A stretch of DNA of 64,000 bases, taken from NCBI GenBank assembly GCA_963755825.1, contig CAVWLA010000003.1, positions 3,013,837 through 3,077,836 on the forward strand, read 5' to 3'. Positions 19,001 through 25,532 of the stretch are shown here, one piece after another. The notes under the pieces were generated by a model. The model searched no databases. It was not told where the DNA came from and was given only the letters and a program-made list of their open reading frames with translations. The DNA is from DATBQN01 sp963755825. Its GTDB lineage: Bacteria > Acidobacteriota > Thermoanaerobaculia > Multivoradales > UBA5704. The position numbers and the translations under genes were made by a program. The stretch's first letter is position 1; every line of letters starts with the position of its first letter.

Positions 19001-19401
19001 TGCGTCTCGTAGGTGTGCACGGAGGCGAGGCAGGCGCGGTTGAACTCGCCGATGCCGTACTCCTCGATCTGCCGCTTGCCGGAGAAGCCCAGCCGCTTCT
19101 CGACCTCGATCTCGACGGCGAGGCCGTGGGTGTCCCAGCCCGCCTTGCGCGGCACGTGGTAGCCGCGCATGGTGCGGAAGCGCGGGAAGAGGTCCTTCAC
19201 CACGCGGGTGACGACGTGGCCGACGTGCGGCACGTTGTTGGCGGTCGGCGGCCCCTCGTAGAAGACGAACTCGCCGCGCGGCGCCGGGCGCGCCAGGCTG
19301 CGCTCGAAGATGCCGCCGCGCCGCCACTCGGCGAGCACCTCGAGCTCGAGCGCCGGGAAGGGGTAGCCGCCGGGGACGTCGGGGAAGCGGTCGGCGGTCA
19401 T
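16087..19401 (-). CDS. ileS: isoleucyl-tRNA synthetase, type 2-like
   Basis: Charges tRNA-Ile. Class I signatures are HVGH (59-62, in PPTANNVPHVGH) and KMSKR (about residue 635). The CP1 editing domain is intact (LVAWTTTPWTTIANVALAVHP, GTGLVHTAPPFGEDDY), as is the WFDSGAMPFAQ region. The length of 1,104 residues and KMSKR in place of KMSKS fit the eukaryote-like type 2 enzymes, often naturally mupirocin-resistant; this is inference. The start ATG overlaps the preceding stop as ATGA, so the gene is coupled to the alpha/beta hydrolase. Confidence 0.95.
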   Translation of the reverse strand: MTADRFPDVPGGYPFPALELEVLAEWRRGGIFERSLARPAPRGEFVFYEGPPTANNVPHVGHVVTRVVKDLFPRFRTMRGYHVPRKAGWDTHGLAVEIEVEKRLGFSGKRQIEEYGIGEFNRACLASVHTYETQWRAMTERIGYWIDLDHAYHTYSNEYIESVWWALAELWKGELLVEGYKIQPYCARCGTTLSSHEVAQNYKDAEDPSVWTLFRLHPGQTIPTVDGGGFAVGDDVKLVAWTTTPWTTIANVALAVHPDMAYRAIESPRQAGELLVIGEDLATPVPLAIDDAEHAGKRRQLDLREAPAVARFRGRDLEGLLYDRLFTFYFPETPGKVVLGDYVTSTEGTGLVHTAPPFGEDDYQTGLRYGLPLILSVDGEGRLAAGTGPFAGLWFKDADPKITQDLKARGLLLHGDRHRHNYPFCWRCDRPLLYYATESWFIRTTAAKDALVAKNREIAWHPEHIGSGRFGNWLENVVDWALSRRRYWGTPLPVWTCDICRHRTVVGSYRELFAAAGRALPDDPYDPAQWDPHRPAIDDFTWPCDACSGGTMRRAPEVIDAWFDSGAMPFAQQHYMGRPLPGFDPAARRGFPADLISEAVDQTRGWFYTLHVLGVLLFDSVAYRDCIVLGHINDDKGRKMSKRLGNVVEPMAVIAETGADALRWYFCVNNPEVPSRFSARLVREAAQRFLLPLWNALSFFTIYANLDGWRPHDPARAHASFAERPALDRWILLRLGRLVEATTGHLDGYRVADAARGVEEMLDDLTNWYIRRSRSRFWRAGRDEAGGRSNTGSDTDKDSAYAALYEVLTTLARLIAPFTPFVAEVLHRHLVRSQGAAAEPSVHLDDWPQPAAGRADVGLETGMAAIQRIVRLGHAARNEHGLKTRQPLAAVTLVTSDPALPAVIAPQVDLLLDELNVKAVHWAADRALYVHQEVRPIFPKTGPRFGKRMAEVKKALADADGDALAAELERAGRVTIALADGPVELAADEVEVRLIERPGMATQGDRELLVALDTALDQQLVGEGWAREVIHHLQTARKDAGLDYADRIRVRFDAAPALAAAIAAHRETIQRETLAVALEPQPPAADLASHPVEGMAFGFTIQRA

Positions 19402-20426
19402 CGCTTGGCGGCGAGCACGTCGTCCAGGAACTCTTCGAGGCCGCTGCAGAAGAGCGCCGCGCGCTCGGCGTGCGGCAGGCTGCCGGCGCCTTCGAAGACG
19501 TCGAGGGCGGCCTCCGGCAGGTGCTGCAGCCAGAGGTCGGCGCACTCGACCGGCGGCTGCGCGGCGGCGCGCCCCCAGGCGATCCACACCGGCTGGGCGA
19601 CCGCCTCGGCGCTCGCCGCGAGCTCGCCCGCGCTCGGCCTGAGGCGGCCGGCGAGAAAGGCGGCGAGGGCGCGGCGGGCGGCCGGCAGGTGGCTGCCGCG
19701 ATAGTGGTGCTCGACGAGCGCGGCGTCGACCCGCTCGGGCGCCGCGTAGAGGTCGTGCCGCAGGTGGCGGGTGAGGGCGGTGCGGCTGGTGGCGAGGTCG
19801 AGGGCGGTGGCGGCGACGAGGGGGAGCGAGGCCAGATGTCCCATCCCGGCGCGGCCGGACCTCCCCAGCCAGCCGGGGCGGCCGGCCTCTCCCTCGAGCC
19901 CCTCGGGGCCGACCAGGGCGAGGGCGCGCACCAGCTCGGGCCGCCGCGCCGCGAGCTCCACCGCGTAGGCCGCCGAGAGACCCGCCGCGACGAGCACCGC
20001 CGGCTCGCGCACGACGCCGTCGAGGAAGTCCTCGAGCGCCGCGACGTAGGCGCTCGGCCGCAGGGCGGCGGGCGCGTCGGAGCGCCCCCAGCCCGGCAGG
20101 TCCACGGCGTAGACGGCGGCGCGCGCGGCGAGGATCTCGGCCGCCGCCTCCCACTCCGCGACGTCGTGCCCCGGGCCCAGCGAGTGGAGGAGGACGAGCG
20201 GCGGGTAGTCCTCCCGTCCGTGATCGAGCGCCTGGAAGGCGATCTCCCCCAGGCGGCCGGCGTAGCGCCGTCCGCGGCCCCAGCGCGGCGGCCGCGGCGG
20301 CCGCGCCCGGCGCTGGATGACGACGTGGGCGACGGCGGGGACGCCGATCGCGGTGCCGATCAGCAGTCCGCGGAGCCACCGGCGGCGCCGCGCCTGGCGC
20401 CCGCTCGGGCTCTGTCCGTCCGTCAT
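19398..20426 (-). CDS. alpha/beta-hydrolase fold protein
   Basis: A 342-residue protein with an N-terminal basic stretch and one hydrophobic anchor (GLLIGTAIGVPAVAHVVI), followed by an alpha/beta-hydrolase core: PPLVLLHSLGPGHD, YAVDLPGWGRSD, and VLVAAGLSAAYAVELAARRPE where the nucleophile elbow would be. The elbow reads AGLSAA rather than classical GxSxG, so activity is doubtful or atypical. I chose ATG 20426 because a TATCGT hexamer sits eight bases upstream, inside the longer alternative frame beginning at 20495. It is the first gene of the hydrolase-ileS-manB run. Confidence 0.72.
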   Translation of the reverse strand: MTDGQSPSGRQARRRRWLRGLLIGTAIGVPAVAHVVIQRRARPPRPPRWGRGRRYAGRLGEIAFQALDHGREDYPPLVLLHSLGPGHDVAEWEAAAEILAARAAVYAVDLPGWGRSDAPAALRPSAYVAALEDFLDGVVREPAVLVAAGLSAAYAVELAARRPELVRALALVGPEGLEGEAGRPGWLGRSGRAGMGHLASLPLVAATALDLATSRTALTRHLRHDLYAAPERVDAALVEHHYRGSHLPAARRALAAFLAGRLRPSAGELAASAEAVAQPVWIAWGRAAAQPPVECADLWLQHLPEAALDVFEGAGSLPHAERAALFCSGLEEFLDDVLAAKR

Positions 20427-20434
20427 GGGGCGAA

Positions 20435-20483
20435 ACGATACCATGCGCTCCGCGGCCCCTCGGGCGAGCGGGCGCGCTATCAT
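20435..20483. promoter_or_regulatory. divergent -10 elements, hydrolase/def
   Basis: On the minus strand TATCGT (20440-20435) lies eight bases before the hydrolase ATG. On the plus strand TATCAT (20478-20483) lies five bases before the def ATG. Neither has a convincing -35 box. The spacing implies leaderless transcripts. Confidence 0.4.
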
Positions 20484-20488
20484 CCCGT

Positions 20489-21157
20489 ATGCCAATCCGC
20501 CCGATCGTCCGCCTCGGCCACCCGGTCCTTCGCACCCCCGCCGCGCCGCTGTCGGCGGAGGAGCTCGGCTCGCCCGAGGTGCAGGCGCTGATCGACGACA
20601 TGGTCGAGACCATGCGCGCCGCCGAGGGCGTCGGCCTGGCGGCGCCGCAGGTCGGCATCGGCGCCCAGCTCTTCGTCTACGGCGTGGCGGCGGACGAGCG
20701 CAGCCCGGGCGCGGAGATCCCGCTGCAGGTCGTCGTCAACCCCATGCTGACGCCGCAGGGGGGCGAGATGGTCGAGGACTGGGAGGGCTGCCTGTCGATC
20801 CCCGACCTGCGCGGCCTGGTGCCGCGCCACCCGGCGGTGCGCGTGCGCGGCCTCGACCGCCGCGGCGAGCCCATCGACACCGTCGTCAAGGGGTTCGAGG
20901 CGCGCATCGTCCAGCACGAGCACGACCATCTGAACGGCGTCGTCTTCCTCGATCGCATGCACGACTTCCGCTCGCTCGCCTTCTACGACGAGTGGGAGGA
21001 GTACCTGGCCGAGCGGCCGGGCGATGAGGATGAGGAGGAAGACGACGGGCCGGATGGCGAGCCGGACGCGGCCGACGACGCCCTGCCGGCGGCCGCCGAC
21101 GCCACGGAGGCGTCCTCTTCCGCACCCGCGCCGGATCCAGTTCCCGAGCCGCGCTGA
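20489..21157 (+). CDS. def: peptide deformylase
   Basis: Removes the formyl group from nascent N-terminal Met. All three motifs are present: GVGLAAPQVG (47-56), EGCLSIP with metal ligand Cys101, and QHEHDHLNG with H144, E145 and H148. After the catalytic domain (about residue 172) comes a tail of some 50 residues that is strongly acidic then Ala/Pro-rich (DEDEEEDDGPDGEPDA), unusual for deformylases and probably disordered. It begins the def-rlmH-dksA-holA run. Confidence 0.95.
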   Translation: MPIRPIVRLGHPVLRTPAAPLSAEELGSPEVQALIDDMVETMRAAEGVGLAAPQVGIGAQLFVYGVAADERSPGAEIPLQVVVNPMLTPQGGEMVEDWEGCLSIPDLRGLVPRHPAVRVRGLDRRGEPIDTVVKGFEARIVQHEHDHLNGVVFLDRMHDFRSLAFYDEWEEYLAERPGDEDEEEDDGPDGEPDAADDALPAAADATEASSSAPAPDPVPEPR

Positions 21158-21191
21158 GCCGCTGCGGGCCGCTTCCTCGCGATCTCTCACC

Positions 21192-21665
21192 ATGGGCCGC
21201 GAGCTGGTGATCGCCTGGGCCGGCCGCCACCGGCGCGCGAGCTGGGAGGAGCTCTGTGCCGACTACCGCAAGCGCATTCAGCGCTTCGTCCCGGTGCGCG
21301 ACCTGCCGGTGCGCGCCAAGGACGGCGCCGGCGATCCCGAGCGGCGGCGCGAGGAGGGCCGCGCGCTCCTCGCCGTGCTGCCCGCCGGCTGCCTCGTCAT
21401 CGCGCTCGACGGCGGCGGCCGCGCCGCCGACTCGGCGGGCCTCGCGGCCGAGCTGGCGCGGCTGCGCCGCGAGTGGCCGCACGCCGTCGGCTTCCTCATC
21501 GGCTCGGACCTCGGGCTCGATCCGGAGGTGCTCCGCGGCAGCCGCCAGGTGCTGTCGCTGGGGCCTCTCACCCTGTCGCACGAGCTGGCACGTCTCGTGC
21601 TGTACGAGCAGCTCTACCGAGCCCTCTCGATCGAGGCGGGAATGAGCTATCATCGCGGGCTCTGA
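21192..21665 (+). CDS. rlmH: 23S rRNA (pseudouridine1915-N3)-methyltransferase RlmH
   Basis: SPOUT methyltransferase acting on pseudouridine 1915 of helix 69 in 70S ribosomes. Recognised by VIALDGGGRAADS, the SAM-binding knot FLIGSDLGLD with LSLGPLTLSHELARLVLYEQLYRA, and the terminal SYHRGL. Length 157 is standard. The start ATG 21192 lies 35 bases after def. The final Tyr-His-Arg is catalytically important in known RlmH enzymes and is kept. Confidence 0.93.
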   Translation: MGRELVIAWAGRHRRASWEELCADYRKRIQRFVPVRDLPVRAKDGAGDPERRREEGRALLAVLPAGCLVIALDGGGRAADSAGLAAELARLRREWPHAVGFLIGSDLGLDPEVLRGSRQVLSLGPLTLSHELARLVLYEQLYRALSIEAGMSYHRGL

Positions 21666-21714
21666 TTTGGGCTGAACCACTTTCGCAGGTATTTTGAAAA
21701 AGGAGATGGCAAGC

Positions 21715-22122
21715 GTGGCCAAGACACCAAAGGTCAAGCCGGTGGCGGCGAGTCCGGCCGAGGGCTACCAGGCCCTGCGCGAGCGCCTGCTGCAGCAGAA
21801 GCAAGAGATCACCAGCATGTACAAGCAGGATCTGCGCGCCGGCCAGGAGTCGGCCGACGTGGGGACCGACGACATCGTGGACCGCGCCAACAACGCCTAC
21901 AACCGGGAGCTGATGTTCTCCCTCTCCGATAGCGAGCGCCAGATCCTCCTGCAGGTCGAAGACGCGCTGCGCCGCCTCGACGACGGCGCCTACGGCCGCT
22001 GCAGCAACTGCGGCCGCACCATCGCCACCCAGCGGCTGGAGGCGGTGCCCTGGGCCCGCTACTGCATCGACTGCCAGGAGCTCGCCGAGAAGGGCATGCT
22101 GTCGGAGGCCGAGGCCTCCTGA
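21715..22122 (+). CDS. dksA: DksA/TraR-family zinc-finger transcription factor
   Basis: Coiled-coil protein that in the DksA family enters the RNA polymerase secondary channel and works with ppGpp. A long helical segment with DVGTDDIVDRANNAYNRELMFSLSDSERQIL is followed by a four-Cys zinc finger: GRCSNCG and YCIDCQE. I chose GTG 21715 (MAKTPKVKP) because AAGGAG ends nine bases upstream; ATG 21706 touches the ribosome binding site directly and TTG 21694 precedes it. TTGGGC-N17-TATTTT (21667-21695) could be a weak internal promoter. It shares a chromosome region with rel. Confidence 0.88.
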   Translation: MAKTPKVKPVAASPAEGYQALRERLLQQKQEITSMYKQDLRAGQESADVGTDDIVDRANNAYNRELMFSLSDSERQILLQVEDALRRLDDGAYGRCSNCGRTIATQRLEAVPWARYCIDCQELAEKGMLSEAEAS

Positions 22123-22169
22123 GCCCGGCGGGCCAGGCGCCCGATCCGCGCGACCCGCTCGCGGCCCTG

Positions 22170-23615
22170 TTGGCCGAGGCGGAGCGCGCGGATCGGGAGA
22201 CGCCGCCGGTCTGGCTCGTGCACGGCGACCTGGTCCTCGCCGAGCCGGCCGCCGCGCGGCTCGCCGCGGCGCTCTTGGCCGAGCCGGGAGCCGCCGTCGA
22301 GACCCACCGCCACCCGCCGTCCATCGCCCCCCTCCTCGCCGACCTCCGCACCTTCTCGCTCTTCGTCCCGGCCAAGGTGATCCTGGCCGTCGACACCGCC
22401 GTCCTCGCCGACCGCGCCGCCGCCGCGCAGCTGGTCGACGACGCCCGCGAGGCGCTCCCTCTGCCGTCCGGCTTCGCCGACCGCCCGCTCAACCCGCGCG
22501 AGCGCCTCGCCGCCTCGCGCCTGCTGCAGGCGTTGAGGCTCTTCGACGTCGATCCCGAGGACGGCAGCGCCGAGTCGGCGGTGGCGCGGCTGCCCGAGTG
22601 GGCGCTCGAGGGAGCCAAGGGCGGCCGCAAGAAGAAGGCGTCGGACGAGCTCATGGGCGGTCTTGCCGCCCTCCTCGCGGCGGCGCGGCGCGAGGGGATG
22701 CGCGGCTGGGGGAGCAGCGATCTCGCGGCGCTCGCCGACGTCGTCCGCGGCGGCCTGCCGCCGGGCCACGCGCTGGTCCTCGCCGAGCGGACGGTCGCCG
22801 CCGGCCATCCGCTCCTCGCCCTCCTCGAGGAGCGCGGCACGGTGGCGCAGCTCGGCGAGCTCGAGGCGGCGCGCGGCGGCGCCTGGGAGGGGCTCGCCGA
22901 GATCGCCGAGGAGCTCGAGCGGCAGACCGGCGTCCGCATCGCCAAGGATGCTCTCGAGGAGCTCGCCCGCCGCACCCTCCGCCAGGCGACCGACGGCCGC
23001 AAGGGGGCGGCCGGCGGCGCCGGCGCCAAGTCGGATTCCATCGCCCGCTTCGCCGGCGAGTACAGGAAGCTCGCCAACCTCGCCCGCGGCGGCGGCGCCC
23101 AGCGCATCGACCGCCGGCTGGTCGAGAGCTCGGTCGAGGACCGCGGCGAGGAGGACGTCTGGCAGCTCCTCGACGCCATCGCCGTCGGCCGCGGCAACCT
23201 GGCGCTCGCCCGCCTGCGCCGGCTGCTCGCCGGCGCCGAGGATCCCATGCAGGCGCGGCTCGCCTTCTTCGGCCTCTTCGCCTCCTTCTGCCGCCAGCTC
23301 ACCGCCATCCGCGGCATGATGCGCGTCGCCCGCGTGCCGGAGGGGGAGGCGAACTACCCGCGCTTCAAGGACCGCTGGGCGCCCGCCCTGCAGGGCGACC
23401 TCGAGCTCGCCGGCGGCAAGGGCAAGAACCCGCTCGCCGGCCTCCACCCCTACCGCCTCCACCGCGCCTACCTCGCCGCCTCCCGGCTGCCGGAGCCCTT
23501 CCTCGCCCACCTCCCGGCCGACATCCTGGAGACCGAGCTGCGCCTCAAGGGGGAGAGCGGCGAGGCCGACGCGGCGCTGGCGCAGATGGTCGTCCGCGTC
23601 GCCGCCGGGCGTTGA
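22170..23615 (+). CDS. holA: DNA polymerase III delta subunit-like protein
   Basis: Clamp-loader delta subunit that opens the sliding clamp. Family pattern: PPVWLVHGDLVLAEPAAARLAAAL at the N-terminus, SLFVPAKVILAVDTAVLADR, LLALLEERGTVAQLGEL, and the C-terminal helical collar from about residue 310 (EEDVWQLLDAIAVGRGNLALARLRRLLA). Length about 481 is longer than E. coli HolA because of insertions. The only canonical start nearby is TTG 22170; in the same frame CTG 22119 overlaps the dksA stop as CTGA and would add 17 residues. Confidence 0.82.
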   Translation: MAEAERADRETPPVWLVHGDLVLAEPAAARLAAALLAEPGAAVETHRHPPSIAPLLADLRTFSLFVPAKVILAVDTAVLADRAAAAQLVDDAREALPLPSGFADRPLNPRERLAASRLLQALRLFDVDPEDGSAESAVARLPEWALEGAKGGRKKKASDELMGGLAALLAAARREGMRGWGSSDLAALADVVRGGLPPGHALVLAERTVAAGHPLLALLEERGTVAQLGELEAARGGAWEGLAEIAEELERQTGVRIAKDALEELARRTLRQATDGRKGAAGGAGAKSDSIARFAGEYRKLANLARGGGAQRIDRRLVESSVEDRGEEDVWQLLDAIAVGRGNLALARLRRLLAGAEDPMQARLAFFGLFASFCRQLTAIRGMMRVARVPEGEANYPRFKDRWAPALQGDLELAGGKGKNPLAGLHPYRLHRAYLAASRLPEPFLAHLPADILETELRLKGESGEADAALAQMVVRVAAGR

Positions 23616-23701
23616 GCGCGGCCGCCCCGTGGCCGCCCCGTGGCCGCAAAACCGCGGCCGCAGGCCCATGTCCCGCGCGGGCCTCGTGCTACCATCCGGC
23701 C

Positions 23702-24544
23702 ATGCCGCCGAGCGAGGTGACGGAGGCGACCTGCCCGCGCTGTGAGGGCCGGGGCTGGGTGGTCGCGGCCGACGGCGGCGCCGGCACGGCGCGCCCCTGC
23801 AGCTGCCGCGATGAGCGCCGGGCGCCGCTCCTCCTCGAGGCCGCCGGCATCCCCGAGCGCTACCGCCACTGCAAGCTCGCGAGCTTCAAGATCTCGAGCC
23901 AGCTCCCCGCCGGCCAGCGCGATCAGCTGGTCGAGGCGCTCTCCGTCGCCAAGCGCTACGTCGACGGCTTCCTCGATCCGACGACCGGCCGCTTCCGAGA
24001 GACCGGCCTGCTCTTCACCGGCCGCCCGGGCGCCGGCAAGAGCCACCTCGCGGTGGGCGTCTTGGTCGAGCTCCTCGAGCGCTACCGGGTGCGCGGCCGC
24101 TTCGCCGACTTCAGCTCGCTCCTCCACCAGATCCAGGCGACCTTCGACCCCTCGTCGGCGGACTCCAAGCACGCCATCCTCGATCCGCTGATCGAGGCCG
24201 AGGTGCTGGTGCTCGACGAGCTCGGCGCCCAGGAGCCGACGCCGTGGGTGCGCGACATCCTCTACCTCGTCATCAACCAGCGCTACGCGCGGCGGCGGGC
24301 GACGATCTTCACCACCAACTACCGGCTGCAGCCGGCCGCTGTCGCCCCTGGAGCCGCCAGCGGGCCGCGCAGCCTCGACCGCGGCGCCGATCTCGAGCCG
24401 CCGGATTCAACGGGCCTGCGCTCGCTCGCCAGCCGCATCTCGCCGATGCTCGTCTCGCGGCTCTACGAGATGACCCGCCCGGTGGTGCTCGACGGCGTCG
24501 AGGACTACCGGCGCGAGCAGAAGAGCTACAGCACGCGGGTCTGA
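23702..24544 (+). CDS. DnaC/IstB-type ATPase, putative helicase loader
   Basis: AAA+ ATPase of the DnaC/DnaI kind, inferred to load the replicative helicase. An N-terminal zinc-binding element (C11-x2-C14, C33-x-C35) precedes the ATPase: Walker A GRPGAGKS (107-114), Walker B VLVLDELG (D172, E173), sensor I TIFTTNY. It lies 86 bases after holA and stands apart from any transposase, so a replication role is likelier than IstB. The transcript may start at the ATG (TACCAT lies six bases upstream). Confidence 0.8.
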   Translation: MPPSEVTEATCPRCEGRGWVVAADGGAGTARPCSCRDERRAPLLLEAAGIPERYRHCKLASFKISSQLPAGQRDQLVEALSVAKRYVDGFLDPTTGRFRETGLLFTGRPGAGKSHLAVGVLVELLERYRVRGRFADFSSLLHQIQATFDPSSADSKHAILDPLIEAEVLVLDELGAQEPTPWVRDILYLVINQRYARRRATIFTTNYRLQPAAVAPGAASGPRSLDRGADLEPPDSTGLRSLASRISPMLVSRLYEMTRPVVLDGVEDYRREQKSYSTRV

Positions 24545-24554
24545 CGCCGACGCC

Positions 24555-25532
24555 ATGCGACTTTCCGCCTTCGACTGCCTGCGCCGCGGCCTCTCCAACC
24601 TGCGCGCCAACTGGGAGCTGGTGCTGCTGCGCTTCTTCGGCATCTTCGGCATCGGCCTCGTGGCGCTCGTCGGCCTGCTGCCGCCGCTCCTCGTGCTCGG
24701 CGCCGGCCTGCTGCGCGAGAACTTCCGCTCCCTGCTGACGACGCAGCCCGATCCCCAGGCGTGGACGCGCCTGGGGACGCAGCTCGGCGAGCGCATCCCC
24801 GCCGTGATCCCCGCCTTCCTCCTCGCCCTCGTCGGCACGCTCGCCATCTGGCTCTTCGCCTGCGTCGCCTACTGCTACCTCGAGGCCGGCATCTTCGGCG
24901 TGCTCACCGCCGCCGAGCGCCAGGCGCTGCCGGGCGCCGATCGGCGGGAGTGGTTCCGCACCTTCAGCATGAGCCACTTCCTCGGCTGGGGCGGGCGCTA
25001 CATGTGGCGCTTCTTCGCCTTCGCCGGCCTCTGGGGGGCGGTATGGATCGGCGTCCTGCTGGCCTTCGTCCTCTGGGGCTTTCTGCTCGTCGCCGGCGGC
25101 CAGCGCTGGGGTCAGGCGGGGGCGCTGGGCATCGGCTGCGGCGGCTCGCTGCCGCTCGTCTTCCTGGTCTTCGTCGTCGCCTTCTGGGGCACCCTGGCGA
25201 AGGCCGATCTGGCGCGCGAGGCGTCGTCGGTGTGGAGCGCGGCGGCGAGCGGCCTGCGCATCCTCGGCCGGCGCTTCGGCGCCGTCCTCCTCTTCTTCGC
25301 CCTCTTCCTCGTCTGCACGGTCATCCTCGCCGTGATCGGCCTCACGCTCTCCCTCATCGTCACCCTCGCCCTCTCCCGCGCGCCGCTCGGTGGCTTCGGA
25401 ATCCGCTTCTGCCTCAGCCTGCTGCAGAGCCTCGCCGGCTCCGCCCTGGCGCTCAGCCTCGCCGCGGCGCTCGTCGCCCTCGTGCAGGCCGAGGTGCCGC
25501 GCGCTCCCCGCGCCGAGGTCGCCGCGGCGTGA
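24555..25532 (+). CDS. polytopic membrane protein, unknown function
   Basis: A 325-residue protein with about six transmembrane helices (around residues 22-50, 82-105, 152-178, 190-212, 240-270 and 285-308). The N-terminal FDCLRRGLSNLRANWELVLL amphipathic stretch recalls DUF7544/glycerophosphoryl-diester-type membrane proteins, not firmly. It starts ten bases after the DnaC-like gene and its stop overlaps the next gene as GTGA. Expression together with the SpoIID lipoprotein suggests an envelope role. Confidence 0.7.
   Translation: MRLSAFDCLRRGLSNLRANWELVLLRFFGIFGIGLVALVGLLPPLLVLGAGLLRENFRSLLTTQPDPQAWTRLGTQLGERIPAVIPAFLLALVGTLAIWLFACVAYCYLEAGIFGVLTAAERQALPGADRREWFRTFSMSHFLGWGGRYMWRFFAFAGLWGAVWIGVLLAFVLWGFLLVAGGQRWGQAGALGIGCGGSLPLVFLVFVVAFWGTLAKADLAREASSVWSAAASGLRILGRRFGAVLLFFALFLVCTVILAVIGLTLSLIVTLALSRAPLGGFGIRFCLSLLQSLAGSALALSLAAALVALVQAEVPRAPRAEVAAA

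Noticed and set aside
16132..19704. 1190-codon plus-strand frame
   Set aside because: Antisense of ileS; no recognisable motif.
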